Positions 1 to 9,421 of a stretch of DNA of 64,000 nt are shown here, in pieces. This stretch comes from Leptospira dzoumogneensis (GTDB lineage Bacteria > Spirochaetota > Leptospiria > Leptospirales > Leptospiraceae), in NCBI RefSeq assembly GCF_004770895.1, contig NZ_RQHS01000019.1, positions 310,001 to 374,000 on the forward strand, read 5' to 3'. The translations under genes were made by a program, and so were the position numbers. The first letter of the stretch is position 1. Every line of letters begins with the position of its first letter. The notes beneath the pieces were generated by a model. The model ran no database searches. It was not told the DNA's origin and was given only the letters and a program-made list of their open reading frames with translations.

Positions 1-933
1 CTTCTTATTCGCTACGAAATAGATCAATCTTCTGGAAGCACAAAGATATGCCCAGTTACGTGCGATCTTCTCCTGTACTCCGAAGAAGGATAAGATCGGT
101 TTTCCGAATTGGTGACGCTTCCAAGCGTAATCCAAACAAAGCTCTAATCCGAATTCCATTCCGCCCGGAACTGCAGCGACTAGAACCGTTCTTTCCCATT
201 CTAATGTTCCTTTTCCGATACGAACAAAACCGGAATTTAGAGGTCCTAAAAGATTTTCGTCAGGCACGAACATATCTTGGAAGGAAAGTTCTGCAGTCAT
301 GGAAGTATTATGACCTAACTTCTTAAGAACTTTACTTACATGAAAACCTTTCATATGAGATTCAACTATGAATGCGGAAACTCCCATCGGTCCTCTGGAC
401 TTGGTGGTTCTTGCCATTACGATGAACACTTGTCCGTTCGGTCCGTTGGTGATGAATAATTTGCTTCCGTTTAGAATGAAACCTCCATCCACTTTGGTAG
501 CGAATGTGTTCATCGCTGCAGCGTCCGAACCTGAATCAGGCTCGGTCAATGCAAGACCTGCGATCCATTCTCCTGACGCAAGTTTAGGAAGGTATTTTTT
601 CTTTTGGGCATCCGTTCCTTGGAAAAGAATCGGAAGAGTCCCGATGATCATATGAGCTCCCCAAGAAAGTCCGAATCCTCCATCGAGGGAGCCTGCGTTA
701 AACGCTTCTTGAGCAATACAACATTGAAGGCAAGTCCCGCCTTGGCCTCCGAATTCTTCCGGAACAGGAATGCCTAGTAGGCCCATATTTCCCATTTCCT
801 TCCAGATACCGTCTCCCCATTCACCGTGTTCGTCTCTATCTTCTACGGAAGGTAATACTTTTTCTTTAGCAAAGTCCTTTACGGTTTCGTAAAACTCCAG
901 ATCGGAGGATGTTAAATACGGATTTAAAAACAT
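1..933 (-). CDS. acyl-CoA dehydrogenase, C-terminus cut off by window edge
   Basis: FAD-dependent acyl-CoA dehydrogenase, which introduces the alpha,beta double bond in the first step of fatty-acyl-CoA oxidation. 311 residues are visible out of a usual 380-400; the C-terminal helical bundle lies beyond base 1. Visible family signatures are LALTEPDSGSDA near residue 128, the segment FITNGPNGQVFIVMA, and RHQFGKPILSF near the window edge. The ATG at 933 has a GGGAG ribosome site a few bases upstream. It lies 21 bp after the acyl-CoA synthetase on the same strand, so the two are probably one fatty-acid oxidation operon. The substrate chain length cannot be read from the sequence. Confidence 0.93.
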   Translation of the reverse strand, partial: MFLNPYLTSSDLEFYETVKDFAKEKVLPSVEDRDEHGEWGDGIWKEMGNMGLLGIPVPEEFGGQGGTCLQCCIAQEAFNAGSLDGGFGLSWGAHMIIGTLPILFQGTDAQKKKYLPKLASGEWIAGLALTEPDSGSDAAAMNTFATKVDGGFILNGSKLFITNGPNGQVFIVMARTTKSRGPMGVSAFIVESHMKGFHVSKVLKKLGHNTSMTAELSFQDMFVPDENLLGPLNSGFVRIGKGTLEWERTVLVAAVPGGMEFGLELCLDYAWKRHQFGKPILSFFGVQEKIARNWAYLCASRRLIYFVANKK

Positions 934-954
934 GTTCTTTCTCCCAATCCGATC

Positions 955-2847
955 CTAATTTTTAGTTAGATCGGAAACTTCTTTTTTAAAACTTTCTAAT
1001 ATTTCGTTTCTTTTTATCTTTAAGGTCCTGGTCATTTCCTTGTCCGGATCAAACGGTCTTGGAATGACATAGAACGCATTTTGAGGAATTAGCTCGAAAG
1101 CTTTGAATCCCGTCTTACGGGATATTCGATCCGAAACTTCCTTCTTAAAGATCTCTCTAATTTTAGGATGAGAATTCCAAACATTTGAATCCTCAGGTAT
1201 ATCCGGGAATTCAGCCTTCAATCTTTCGAAATCCGGAACGATCAAAACTACCAAATGTTTTGCCTCATGACCCGTTACCATCACTTGGTTCACATAAGGA
1301 GAATTTAAAAGTTGGTCCTCTATAGGGACCGGCTCCACATTCTCCCCTCCGGCAAGCACTATAGTATCTTTAGCTCTTCCTGCAAATACCAATTCTCCTC
1401 TATAATTGAAACGCATGATATCCCCGGTATCAAAGAAACCGTTCTTATCAAAGACCACATCGTTCAATTCAGGACGTTTATAATATCCCATAAGAACCTG
1501 TTTGGATTTTACCCAAAGACTTCCTTTTCCACCTTGAGAAACTAAATTGCCATGCTCATCTTTCAGAATACATTCATATCCTTGGATCGGAGTTCCTACA
1601 GTTCCAGGAGAAGGCTGCTTAGGCTTACGAATGGAAAGTACAGCGGAAGTTTCGGTCATTCCATATCCTTCCAACACGATCAATCCTATAGAAGATAAAA
1701 ATTTATCCACTACCGAAGGGAGTGCACTTCCCGCAGAAACCGAAACCCTCAACTTTCCACCTAAAGCATTATGAATAGGTTTAAATACCAAAAGTGCAAG
1801 CAACTTGAAAGGTGATAACAGAATTAGAAAGACCAATGCGGATAATTTGGAGAAGGCCCCAACGATAAAATTAGGCTTTTGGATCCTGAAATCGTAACCG
1901 AACAAAACTCCTTTTTGAAGCGCCCAAAGATTACCTATCTTCAAACAGAAATTGAATATTCCCCGCTTCAAACCGGATTCCTTGGAGACCTTATTTATAA
2001 TTCCATTATATAAGGATTCCCAGATCCTTGGAACGGAAGGGAATAATGTAGGTTGGAATTCCTTCAAATCCTCTTTCAAGTTGCTGATATTGGAAACCAA
2101 GAACCCGGCACCTAACTCTAAAATACAATATTCGATCGCTCTTTCAAAAGCATGCCAAGGAGGAAGAAGACTAACGCCCGAATCTTCGGAAGTCAACTGA
2201 ACAAATCCGATCACTTTTTCCACGGCAGAGATCCAGCCTGTTTGGTTGAGCATCACTCCTTTAGGGGCGCCGGTGGTTCCGGATGTATAGATCAAAGTAG
2301 CAAGTTCGTTCGGAGATTTTTCCTGAAGTCTTTTGCGAACAATACCTGGATCTTTGGAAAGATAAACTTTTCCTTTTTCGATCAGACCATGGATCGTATC
2401 TGCTCCCGGTTTTAGATCTCCTATATCGTCTTCGATCACGAAAACTTTTTTCAAACTCGGGAGTTTAGGACCTAAGTTGACTAATCTTTGTTTATCTTTC
2501 TCTTTTTGGACGATTGCGTATTTACTTTCGGAATGATTAACAATATATAATATATCTTCGTCTACCACATCCGTTCCTCTCGGAACGGAGACTGCGCCGG
2601 CGGAGATGATCGCAATATCACCTATGATCCAGTTCTGGCTGGAATCACAAAGGTATAAGATCTTATCATCTTTTTTGACCCCTTCTTCGATCAGACCTGC
2701 AATTAAAGAATCAGTTAAGGATTTGATCTCGGAATATTTTCTTCCTTTAATTCCATCTTTAGTCCTGCGGGAAAAACTTTCCTTATTCGGAAATTTAGAT
2801 GCCGTTCTTTCCAGCATGTCATAAAAATATTTTTGATCCGTTTCCAA
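955..2847 (-). CDS. AMP-forming long-chain acyl-CoA synthetase (FadD/FACL family)
   Basis: Activates fatty acids to acyl-CoA with ATP and CoA. About 630 residues. The AMP-binding P-loop-like motif YTSGTTGAPKGV is near residue 190 and the A5 motif GYGMTETSAV near 400; a GYYKRPE...GFFDTGDI segment and a terminal region rich in Lys follow. A hydrophobic stretch around residues 330-355 suggests membrane association, as in eukaryotic-type long-chain synthetases. I placed the start at the TTG at 2847 because AGGGGGA lies just before it; a GTG at 2865 would add six residues but has no ribosome site. It is followed by the acyl-CoA dehydrogenase and preceded by a palindromic site at 2955-2981. A paralogue lies at 39507-41564. 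Confidence 0.92.
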   Translation of the reverse strand: METDQKYFYDMLERTASKFPNKESFSRRTKDGIKGRKYSEIKSLTDSLIAGLIEEGVKKDDKILYLCDSSQNWIIGDIAIISAGAVSVPRGTDVVDEDILYIVNHSESKYAIVQKEKDKQRLVNLGPKLPSLKKVFVIEDDIGDLKPGADTIHGLIEKGKVYLSKDPGIVRKRLQEKSPNELATLIYTSGTTGAPKGVMLNQTGWISAVEKVIGFVQLTSEDSGVSLLPPWHAFERAIEYCILELGAGFLVSNISNLKEDLKEFQPTLFPSVPRIWESLYNGIINKVSKESGLKRGIFNFCLKIGNLWALQKGVLFGYDFRIQKPNFIVGAFSKLSALVFLILLSPFKLLALLVFKPIHNALGGKLRVSVSAGSALPSVVDKFLSSIGLIVLEGYGMTETSAVLSIRKPKQPSPGTVGTPIQGYECILKDEHGNLVSQGGKGSLWVKSKQVLMGYYKRPELNDVVFDKNGFFDTGDIMRFNYRGELVFAGRAKDTIVLAGGENVEPVPIEDQLLNSPYVNQVMVTGHEAKHLVVLIVPDFERLKAEFPDIPEDSNVWNSHPKIREIFKKEVSDRISRKTGFKAFELIPQNAFYVIPRPFDPDKEMTRTLKIKRNEILESFKKEVSDLTKN

Positions 2848-2954
2848 AGTTCCCCCTAAGAACACTTATAAACTATGATTTTTTGCTTCCGGCGGAAACT
2901 CTACGTTGAAGGACCTATGCTTCAATCGATTTTTATTCAGATCAAAAAAACTGA

Positions 2955-2981
2955 AATATGTTGAACGATTGTTCACATATT
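2955..2981. promoter_or_regulatory. palindromic putative operator over the fadD promoter
   Basis: Inverted repeat with core TGAAC-GATT-GTTCA (2962-2975), extended by AATATGT and ACATATT on its two sides. On the minus strand a perfect TATAAT (2984-2979) overlaps the outer edge, so the palindrome covers the expected transcription start of the fadD-acyl-CoA dehydrogenase operon. A repressor of the TetR or similar family is the natural reading, but this is inference. Confidence 0.5.
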
Positions 2982-2994
2982 ATACGGCTGTTAT

Positions 2995-3183
2995 TCAAAT
3001 TTTTTGCTTAACTACGTTCGTTTCAAAACGAGTTAAACAATCTTTGCATAAACAGTCTTCATACATTTCTCTTATATTCTTGAGGGCGTCTTGATCTAAA
3101 CGAATATCGAAACACCAACAAGTTCCTTGGTCCACTCCGCATTCTAAAATGCCGGAACATTGAGGGCATTTTTTTTGGGTCAT
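2995..3183 (-). CDS. small cysteine-rich CWC-type protein
   Basis: 62 residues with eight cysteines: CPQC near the N-terminus, an isolated C, the CWC triplet at about residue 22, and CLCKDC near residue 46. This pattern matches the Cys_rich_CWC family of small putative zinc-binding bacterial proteins, whose function is unknown. No signal peptide or membrane segment. It stands between ligA and fadD on the same strand, with the palindromic fadD operator right after its stop, so it is probably a separate transcription unit. The family assignment is from recalled motif spacing only. Confidence 0.75.
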   Translation of the reverse strand: MTQKKCPQCSGILECGVDQGTCWCFDIRLDQDALKNIREMYEDCLCKDCLTRFETNVVKQKI

Positions 3184-3256
3184 AGTTCTATACTAATGAA
3201 AGTGTAGAATTTTCAATCCTTTAGCGATAGGAATATAAAAAGAGAGAAGGTGATAA

Positions 3257-3277
3257 AACTATACGCGACGTATAATT
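3257..3277 (-). terminator. weak candidate terminator behind ligA
   Basis: Short inverted repeat built on TATACG-CGA-CGTATA, extended to nine pairs with one G-U, 14 bases beyond the ligA stop. On the minus strand it is followed by TTATC, a poor U-tract, so termination here is uncertain. Confidence 0.3.
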
Positions 3278-3291
3278 TTATAAGAGATCTT

Positions 3292-5379
3292 TTAGATCTT
3301 GATCCCGTTTTGTTTTAGAATTTTTAAAAACTCATCTTCCGAGACTACTTGCACTCCCAATTCTTGTGCCTTGTCCAGTTTAGAACCGGCACCCGGTCCT
3401 GCCAAAAGGTGAGTTGTTTTAGAAGAGATAGATCCTACTTTTTTGCCGCCATAGTAAACGACCAGATCCATTGCCTTATCCCTAGGCTGGAAATTTTCAA
3501 AGGATCCGGATACACACCAGCTTTGTCCTGCAAACGGTTGTTTGTCCGATTTTTCGATCGGATCCGCCTTCATTTTAAGTCCGGCTTTTTTCAAACGATC
3601 AATAAGAGAAAGAATTCTTTTATCGGTAAAATTCTCCTGGATGGCTTCAATCGTAGAAGGGCCTATACCGGGGATCTCTAATACATTTTCCAACTTCTTA
3701 GGATCTTTTGCAGCGGAGATGATCGAATCGATCGTATCGTATCCATTTTCCGTCAGAAGTTCCGCAACCTTAGGGCCTATCTCTCTCAATCCTAAGGAAG
3801 AAAGTACAAATCTAAAATCCTTCTTCTTGGATTCTTCGATCCCATTTAAGATGATGGATACGCTTTTTTCTCCGTATCCTTCTTCCTCCATTAACTTTTC
3901 TTTATGCCCTTTTAAGGAATAAAGATCTGCAATATCTTTAATATACTTTTGGTCGTATAAAAATTCTACCTGCTTCTCCCCTAAACCTTCTATATCCATT
4001 TGTTTGCGAGAACAATAGAATATGATCCCATTCTTCACTCTGTCCGGACATTCAGGGTTCGGACAGAAATAATCCACCGAGTCTTGTTTCTTTTCAGTCT
4101 TAGTGCCGCAGCAAGGACAACGAAGAGGGATCTTAAAAACTTCTTTTCCAGGAGTGACCACTTCTTCTACTGCAGGAATGATCTCTCCTCGTTTGGAGAT
4201 CCTTACGACTGCTCCGATCCCTACTCCCAACTCATCAATATAATCTTGGTTATGTAATGTTGCGAATGTTACCGTAGTCCCCGCCAAGCTGATCGGTTCG
4301 ATTTGAGCTCTTGGAGTGATCTTTCCTGTTCTTCCCACTGCATAATCGATTCCAACGATCTTACTTTCTTTCATCAAAGCATCGAACTTATAAGCGCGGG
4401 CCCAACGAGGAGAATGAGACGTATAGCCTAAGGATTCTCTTTTAGAAAGATCGTTTAGTTTGATCACTAATCCATCTGTAGGAAATCCAACTTTTTCTTT
4501 TTTCTTCTTAAAGTCTTTGATCGCAGCCGGAATCTCGGAACCTTTCAGTAATTTAGTATCGGGCGGAAGAGGGAACTTGAGATCTTCCGCCTTCTTCATT
4601 ACTTCTTGGTGAGTTTTGAATTTTGTTTTCGTGCCTGGAAAAAAAGCATCGTAAGTAAAGATCCTAAGCGGTCGTTTTGCGACATCTGAAGAATTTTTCT
4701 GCTTCAAAGAGCCCGAGGATAGGTTGCGAGGATTCGCATATCTTCCTTCCGAGGCCTCGTTAAATTCATCGAACTCGAGAAAAGTCATATAAACTTCTCC
4801 CCTTAAATAAATGGAAACTTTCTCGGATAATCTGAGTGGAATAGAACGAATTGTCCGGATATTCTCGGTCACATCGTCTCCTATTCCTCCTGTGCCTCGA
4901 GTCACACCGTTGGCAAGAATTCCATTTTCATAATATAGCATGAGAGAAGCGCCGTCAATTTTCCACTCGACTGAATACAGTTCATCCGGTCCCGTTTTCT
5001 GGATCCACTCCATAAGCTCTTCTTCGTTATATGTATTTTCTAAAGAAAGAACCGGAAGTTTATGGGTAAACTTTTCGAAGTTTTTGTCCAGATCCGAACC
5101 AACGCTCAAAGTTGGGCTGGCAGGATCCGCTAATTTAGGAAACGCTTCTTCAAAAGCTTGGAGCCTTTTAAATAATTGATCAAACTCATAATCAGTTATT
5201 TTAGGAGTGTTCTTAACGTAGTATAAATATTGGTGATGACGGATCTGTTCTTCCAAAGAACGCATTTCTTTTGCGGCCTGTTTGGGATCCTTTGGCAGAT
5301 CTAGGAAAACTTTTTTAGATACTTCGGTTGGCTCCTCTTTTTTAGAGGAGGTCTTTTTAGCCGGGGCTTTTTTAGGCAT
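3292..5379 (-). CDS. ligA: NAD-dependent DNA ligase LigA
   Basis: Seals nicks during replication and repair using NAD+. 695 residues, slightly longer than the usual 670 because of a Lys/Glu-rich N-terminal tail of about 25 residues. The domain order is complete: Ia domain (YYVKNTPKITDYEFDQL near 54), adenylation domain with the active-site Lys in WKIDG (about residue 140), OB fold, four-Cys zinc site (CPCCG ... CPNPECPDR, about 434-460), helix-hairpin-helix repeats (GLREIGPKVAELL, LEIPGIGPSTIEAI) and a C-terminal BRCT domain. The M23 peptidase gene lies 16 bp upstream on the same strand. Confidence 0.98.
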   Translation of the reverse strand: MPKKAPAKKTSSKKEEPTEVSKKVFLDLPKDPKQAAKEMRSLEEQIRHHQYLYYVKNTPKITDYEFDQLFKRLQAFEEAFPKLADPASPTLSVGSDLDKNFEKFTHKLPVLSLENTYNEEELMEWIQKTGPDELYSVEWKIDGASLMLYYENGILANGVTRGTGGIGDDVTENIRTIRSIPLRLSEKVSIYLRGEVYMTFLEFDEFNEASEGRYANPRNLSSGSLKQKNSSDVAKRPLRIFTYDAFFPGTKTKFKTHQEVMKKAEDLKFPLPPDTKLLKGSEIPAAIKDFKKKKEKVGFPTDGLVIKLNDLSKRESLGYTSHSPRWARAYKFDALMKESKIVGIDYAVGRTGKITPRAQIEPISLAGTTVTFATLHNQDYIDELGVGIGAVVRISKRGEIIPAVEEVVTPGKEVFKIPLRCPCCGTKTEKKQDSVDYFCPNPECPDRVKNGIIFYCSRKQMDIEGLGEKQVEFLYDQKYIKDIADLYSLKGHKEKLMEEEGYGEKSVSIILNGIEESKKKDFRFVLSSLGLREIGPKVAELLTENGYDTIDSIISAAKDPKKLENVLEIPGIGPSTIEAIQENFTDKRILSLIDRLKKAGLKMKADPIEKSDKQPFAGQSWCVSGSFENFQPRDKAMDLVVYYGGKKVGSISSKTTHLLAGPGAGSKLDKAQELGVQVVSEDEFLKILKQNGIKI

Positions 5380-5395
5380 AGTAGATTATATAAAA

Positions 5396-6373
5396 TTAAT
5401 ATTGGCCGAAACCCACTTTCATATAATCCATAGGATCGGTGCGGTTCGATTCTCCGATCCATACTTCATAATGAAGGTGAGGACCTGTTACGTTCCCTGT
5501 GGCTCCCACAGTTGCGATCCTTTGTCCTTTATGAACGTATTCACCTTCTCTTACTTTTAAAGAAGTGCAGTGACCGTACAAACTGTAGTATCCGTTTGCA
5601 TGAGCGATCACTATATGATTTCCGTACCCTCTGTTGGAATAAATGGCTCTATAAACTCTTCCGTCTCCGGTCGCAGTGATGTCCGTACCAGGAACATTTG
5701 CCAAATCCACTCCGTCATGGAATTCCATATATCCGAAAGTAGGAGACCTTCTCATTCCATAATAAGAAGTTAAATTATAAGATAATAATGGTTCACCGAA
5801 TGGGAGAGAATTCATGATCCCATATCTTGAATCCAAGAAGTTGAACACTGAATCCACAAGAGCCTTGTTCTTCTCCATGGACACTCTCACTGAGCGATAT
5901 CCGTAAATTTCGGAAAGATAAGATCTTCCGAGCATTAGATCCTTATCCACTGCTTCTTCTACCTTTAATTCGGTAGCAGCCAAGTCCTCTGAGTCTGACT
6001 CATCCGGAAGTTTGAGCAATTCATCCGACTCACCATCGATCAAAGAATGAACTTCCTGCAAATTTTCGTTCAGACTTGCGAAATCATCTCGGATATCTCC
6101 TAACTTTTCGCTGTATTCGATATACTCATCGAAGTATTTTCCGTAAACGGAAGCGAGTGCGTTGATCTGTATCCTGGTATTATTATAACGAACAATTCCT
6201 AAAACTGCGATCCCAACGATCGCAAACAATAATCCTACTAAGAAGAAGATTGTGAAGATAGAAATTTGGAAGTGGAATGACTTATCGAATCCATGAGGGA
6301 TCAAAAGAACCGTCAGCCTTTGGTGACCTTTTTCTTTTACCTGGTCGATGCGTTTTTTTATCATCTTTTCCAT
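5396..6373 (-). CDS. membrane-anchored M23 family metallopeptidase
   Basis: Putative peptidoglycan endopeptidase of the LytM type, or an activator of amidases. 325 residues: a short basic cytoplasmic tail, one transmembrane helix (about 36-60), a coiled-coil stretch (about 75-160) and a C-terminal M23 domain. Zinc ligands are present: H219 and D223 in HDGVD and the HxH pair (H299, H301) in HLHYE; H268 in YGH is the usual catalytic His. With all these residues intact it should be an active hydrolase, unlike degenerate EnvC-type proteins. It precedes ligA by 16 bp and may be co-transcribed with it. Confidence 0.9.
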   Translation of the reverse strand: MEKMIKKRIDQVKEKGHQRLTVLLIPHGFDKSFHFQISIFTIFFLVGLLFAIVGIAVLGIVRYNNTRIQINALASVYGKYFDEYIEYSEKLGDIRDDFASLNENLQEVHSLIDGESDELLKLPDESDSEDLAATELKVEEAVDKDLMLGRSYLSEIYGYRSVRVSMEKNKALVDSVFNFLDSRYGIMNSLPFGEPLLSYNLTSYYGMRRSPTFGYMEFHDGVDLANVPGTDITATGDGRVYRAIYSNRGYGNHIVIAHANGYYSLYGHCTSLKVREGEYVHKGQRIATVGATGNVTGPHLHYEVWIGESNRTDPMDYMKVGFGQY

Positions 6374-6420
6374 GGTCGAAATCCCTCTGATAGAAGGATT
6401 TCGGCCGGGAAAGACCTAAG

Positions 6421-7791
6421 TCAAGTTGAAACTATGTTTAATAGAATTCCGTACTTCGGTCTTAATGTGACTAAAGGTTCCATCACGACAGGATGGCTTG
6501 GATCTGTTTGGAATTTGTAGTCTTTGACCAACATTGCAAGTATCAACGTAGCTTCCGTTAATGCAAAAATATTGCCAATACAGATCCTTGGTCCTCCTCC
6601 AAAAGGAAGATATGCATACTTAGGTCTATCCGCAGATCTTTCTTCATCAAAACGATCCGGATCAAACTTGTCAGGATTTTCCCAAAAATCCGGATTTCTA
6701 TGAATATTAAAAATGCAGATGGAAATATTCGTTCCTGTCTCTACATCATAACCGCCAATATTGTCAGGACCCATTGCAGTCCTTTCAATCACCCAAGCAG
6801 GAGGATATAATCTCAAAACCTCATCCAATACTTTGCGAGTGTATGTCAATTTTTGAACATCTTCCAAAGTGGGAGTTTTATCTCCTAAAACTCTATTTGC
6901 TTCTTCCCTTACTTTTTCACAGATCTCAGGATGTTTAGATAAAAGATAAAATCCCCAAGACAATGCGTTTGCAGTCGTTTCATGTCCTGCAAGAAGAAGT
7001 GTGATTGCCTCGTCTCTAACTTGGCTTTCACTCATAGTCTCCCCGGTTTCTTCGTCTCGGACTTCCAGAAGCATAGAGATCAAATCGTTAGAAGGATTTT
7101 TTTTGCGTTCTGCAATCAACTCATCCACTACGGAATGCATATCTTTCAATGCACGTTTGAGTTTCAGATTTTCCGGAGTAGGCCAACTGAATGGGAATGG
7201 AAAAATACGAGTGATCCTTTTAGTAACCAGTTCGAGCGCGATCTTTAAGGAATGTTCTATCCTTGCAGCATAACTTTCCACTTCTGTTCGGAACAAAGTC
7301 CTGCCAACGATCGCAAACGTGAGTCGCATCATTTCCTTGGAAATGTCCAGACTGGAAATCTTCTTCCAACTCTCGGAAGTTTTTTCAGTTTCCTGGGCCA
7401 TGATCTCTACGAACTCGGAGATCCTTTGTTTATGGAAAGAAGGTTGGATAAGCTTTCTCTGCTTCTTCCAAAATTCTCCTTCGCTATTCAATAAACCTTT
7501 GCCTAAAATTCTTCCGAGTTCTTTGTAAAAAACTCCCTTATGATAGTTCTGGTTATTCTCTTGAAGAACTCTTTTAATATCTTCCGGTTGAGTAATTAAA
7601 TGAAATACAACCTGTCTCAAACCGAATCTTGCTGAATTTCCGAATTTGGACTGCATCAATTGGAAAAATCCGATAGGATCTTTTGCCAATTTAGAAACGT
7701 AAGGAAGTGCCCGGATTCCGAAAACTCCAGGAGGAAGATTCGGTTTATTTTTTTTGGTGCGACCTGAAGTCGGTTCATGCAAGGAAAACAA
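6421..7791 (-). CDS. cytochrome P450
   Basis: Haem monooxygenase of 456 residues. The I-helix oxygen-binding motif AGHETT is near 268, the ExxR motif lies in EVLRLYPP, and the haem loop FGGGPRICIGN carries the thiolate Cys at about 404. No N-terminal membrane anchor is obvious, as expected for a soluble bacterial P450; the sequence style resembles fatty-acid or terpenoid hydroxylases, but the substrate is not readable. The TTG at 7791 is chosen because AGGAG precedes it by seven bases. No ferredoxin or reductase gene is adjacent, so the electron donor must be encoded elsewhere. Confidence 0.95.
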   Translation of the reverse strand: MFSLHEPTSGRTKKNKPNLPPGVFGIRALPYVSKLAKDPIGFFQLMQSKFGNSARFGLRQVVFHLITQPEDIKRVLQENNQNYHKGVFYKELGRILGKGLLNSEGEFWKKQRKLIQPSFHKQRISEFVEIMAQETEKTSESWKKISSLDISKEMMRLTFAIVGRTLFRTEVESYAARIEHSLKIALELVTKRITRIFPFPFSWPTPENLKLKRALKDMHSVVDELIAERKKNPSNDLISMLLEVRDEETGETMSESQVRDEAITLLLAGHETTANALSWGFYLLSKHPEICEKVREEANRVLGDKTPTLEDVQKLTYTRKVLDEVLRLYPPAWVIERTAMGPDNIGGYDVETGTNISICIFNIHRNPDFWENPDKFDPDRFDEERSADRPKYAYLPFGGGPRICIGNIFALTEATLILAMLVKDYKFQTDPSHPVVMEPLVTLRPKYGILLNIVST

Positions 7792-7909
7792 GAGTGTACT
7801 CCTAGTCCAAGAAGGACATTTGGATTAGTTTCACCCAACCAATCCTTGCCGCAATTCTATGTAACAACCGCTATATTAGCAAGCTGAGTTTGTATTTATT
7901 TTTAAAAAC

Positions 7910-8290
7910 CTATCTGCGTTCGAAAGAAGTTTCGATCAACGCATCCATGTCCATTAAGGAAGAAGAGGGTACGGTAGAAGAACTAGTATCCTCCTGATTC
8001 AAATCAGGAGTCTGCATACTAGTCTCCGCTTCCTCGAAGGTTCCTTCGATCTGCTCTTCTATCAAGACCTGCCAGTCTCCGGATTCGGATTCTCCCTCAG
8101 GCTGAAAATAAAAAGAAGATAAACCAAGACCCACAATAACAAGCCCGCTAAAGGAGAAGATAAAGAATCGCTTAAAGCTAGCGACCTTGCGCCTTCTCAT
8201 TATTTTTGCAGAGATATTATCACTCCATTCGGAACTTTCTAAACGACGGAAAATCTCTTGGTCTAACTTTTCTCTGTTTTTATCTTCCAT
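7910..8290 (-). CDS. single-pass membrane protein, putative anti-sigma factor
   Basis: 126 residues: an N-terminal cytoplasmic segment of about 37 residues, one transmembrane helix (about 41-60) and a Glu/Ser/Thr-rich outer part. The gene starts 12 bp after the ECF sigma factor on the same strand, which is where an anti-sigma factor normally sits, and the topology fits. It has no HxxxCxxC zinc anti-sigma motif and I recognise no family, so the role is inferred from context. Its outer domain is short and acidic, so sensing may depend on the CpxP-like protein encoded at the head of the operon. Confidence 0.6.
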   Translation of the reverse strand: MEDKNREKLDQEIFRRLESSEWSDNISAKIMRRRKVASFKRFFIFSFSGLVIVGLGLSSFYFQPEGESESGDWQVLIEEQIEGTFEEAETSMQTPDLNQEDTSSSTVPSSSLMDMDALIETSFERR

Positions 8291-8302
8291 TTCGGATTAT
8301 CT

Positions 8303-8815
8303 CTAGGTCTCTTGAAAAAAAAGTTTTTTAAGCATTTGTTTGCCTCGGAAAGATCGGGATTTAACAGTTCCTTCTGGAATTCCCAACTTCTCCGCAATCT
8401 GTTGCTCTTTGTATCCTTCGGAAACTAATGCAAGCACAGACTTATACTTCCAAGGAAGATTGGAAATCAAATCTTGTAGCTCGATATCCATTCCAGAGTC
8501 GTTATATTCTTCTCTTGGGTTTAAAATGGAATCTTGAGTTGCTTTTTCCTTCAGCTTCATCGCAAGGTTTGCCTGGCGCATACGCTTCTGGTTCATTCTC
8601 AAGGACTCGTTCCTTGCGATCGTATACAACCAAGTACTATGGGAAGAATCTCCCCTAAACTTATTGGCTGCTAAACTTTTATAAGCACGGATATAAGTTT
8701 CTTGGACAACATCATCGATGGTATCGTAAAACTCTTCGTATAAATTCTTTTTAATCGCGGAGAGCACGATATGTTTCGTACTGTCTATCAATCCGGCAAA
8801 TTCTCTTTGGTCCAT
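8303..8815 (-). CDS. ECF-type RNA polymerase sigma factor
   Basis: 170 residues with only sigma regions 2 and 4, as in extracytoplasmic-function sigma factors. Region 2 contains DDVVQETYIRAYKSL and STWLYTIARNESLR; region 4 contains the helix-turn-helix EQQIAEKLGIPEGTVKSR. It directs polymerase to a small envelope-stress-type regulon. The gene lies 10 bp after the CpxP-like gene and 12 bp before the membrane protein. A candidate self-recognised promoter is at 9422-9447. Confidence 0.93.
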   Translation of the reverse strand: MDQREFAGLIDSTKHIVLSAIKKNLYEEFYDTIDDVVQETYIRAYKSLAANKFRGDSSHSTWLYTIARNESLRMNQKRMRQANLAMKLKEKATQDSILNPREEYNDSGMDIELQDLISNLPWKYKSVLALVSEGYKEQQIAEKLGIPEGTVKSRSFRGKQMLKKLFFQET

Positions 8816-8825
8816 TTTAGTTTCC

Positions 8826-9404
8826 TTATCTCAGGATGCCCGGCACAGGCAAAATTATTCTCTCGGGAACAAACAGATTCAAGGGGAACCCTGGAGCTTC
8901 CCTATGCTCCTCGGGTAGGGTAACGATTTCCTTTTCCTTTCCCCTCTTTTTTTGCTCTGAGGATAAAACCCTTTCGATCGCGAGCCGATGCGCGATTTGA
9001 TTCATCCGGATTTCGGATGTATACTTTGCAATCGCGTTAACAAGAAGTCGAACTTTGACAAGGTCCGGATTTTCATCCATGAGGACCAATTCGAGTTCGA
9101 CCTGTTTCGGAGAAAGTCTACGAAGCCATCTTTCATGCTCGTTTTTATATCTCCGGTTCAGCTCAGCGATACGTTCGAGTTGTGTGTCTGTAAGAATATA
9201 ACGATTTTTAAATGAATCTAGGTCACCGAAAACTACTCCGGCAGCTCTTTCATTACGGTAGAAGGAGATGGTGCGAATAGGTCGGGCAGTATGAAAACTA
9301 GTTTTGGTATCTTCCGAGAAAAGATACGCCGGCGTGAGTAACACACCGGCCAGAGCAACTCTGACGAATGAATTCAGGAGATTCATGAGTCTTACTCGGT
9401 TCAT
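8826..9404 (-). CDS. periplasmic CpxP/Spy-like helical protein, ECF operon head
   Basis: 192 residues with an N-terminal hydrophobic signal segment (about 11-30). The mature part contains ILTDTQLERIAELNRRY and later LSSEQKKRG, spaced as the two LTxxQ-like repeats of the CpxP/Spy/zinc-resistance family of periplasmic chaperone-sensors; between them is a long charged helical region. It is the first gene of the sigma operon and is a good candidate for the envelope-stress sensor that relays to the membrane protein. Start: ATG at 9404, or the ATG at 9386 six codons in. The family match is by motif only. Confidence 0.6.
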   Translation of the reverse strand: MNRVRLMNLLNSFVRVALAGVLLTPAYLFSEDTKTSFHTARPIRTISFYRNERAAGVVFGDLDSFKNRYILTDTQLERIAELNRRYKNEHERWLRRLSPKQVELELVLMDENPDLVKVRLLVNAIAKYTSEIRMNQIAHRLAIERVLSSEQKKRGKEKEIVTLPEEHREAPGFPLNLFVPERIILPVPGILR

Positions 9405-9421
9405 AACCTAGTGTATCCTTT

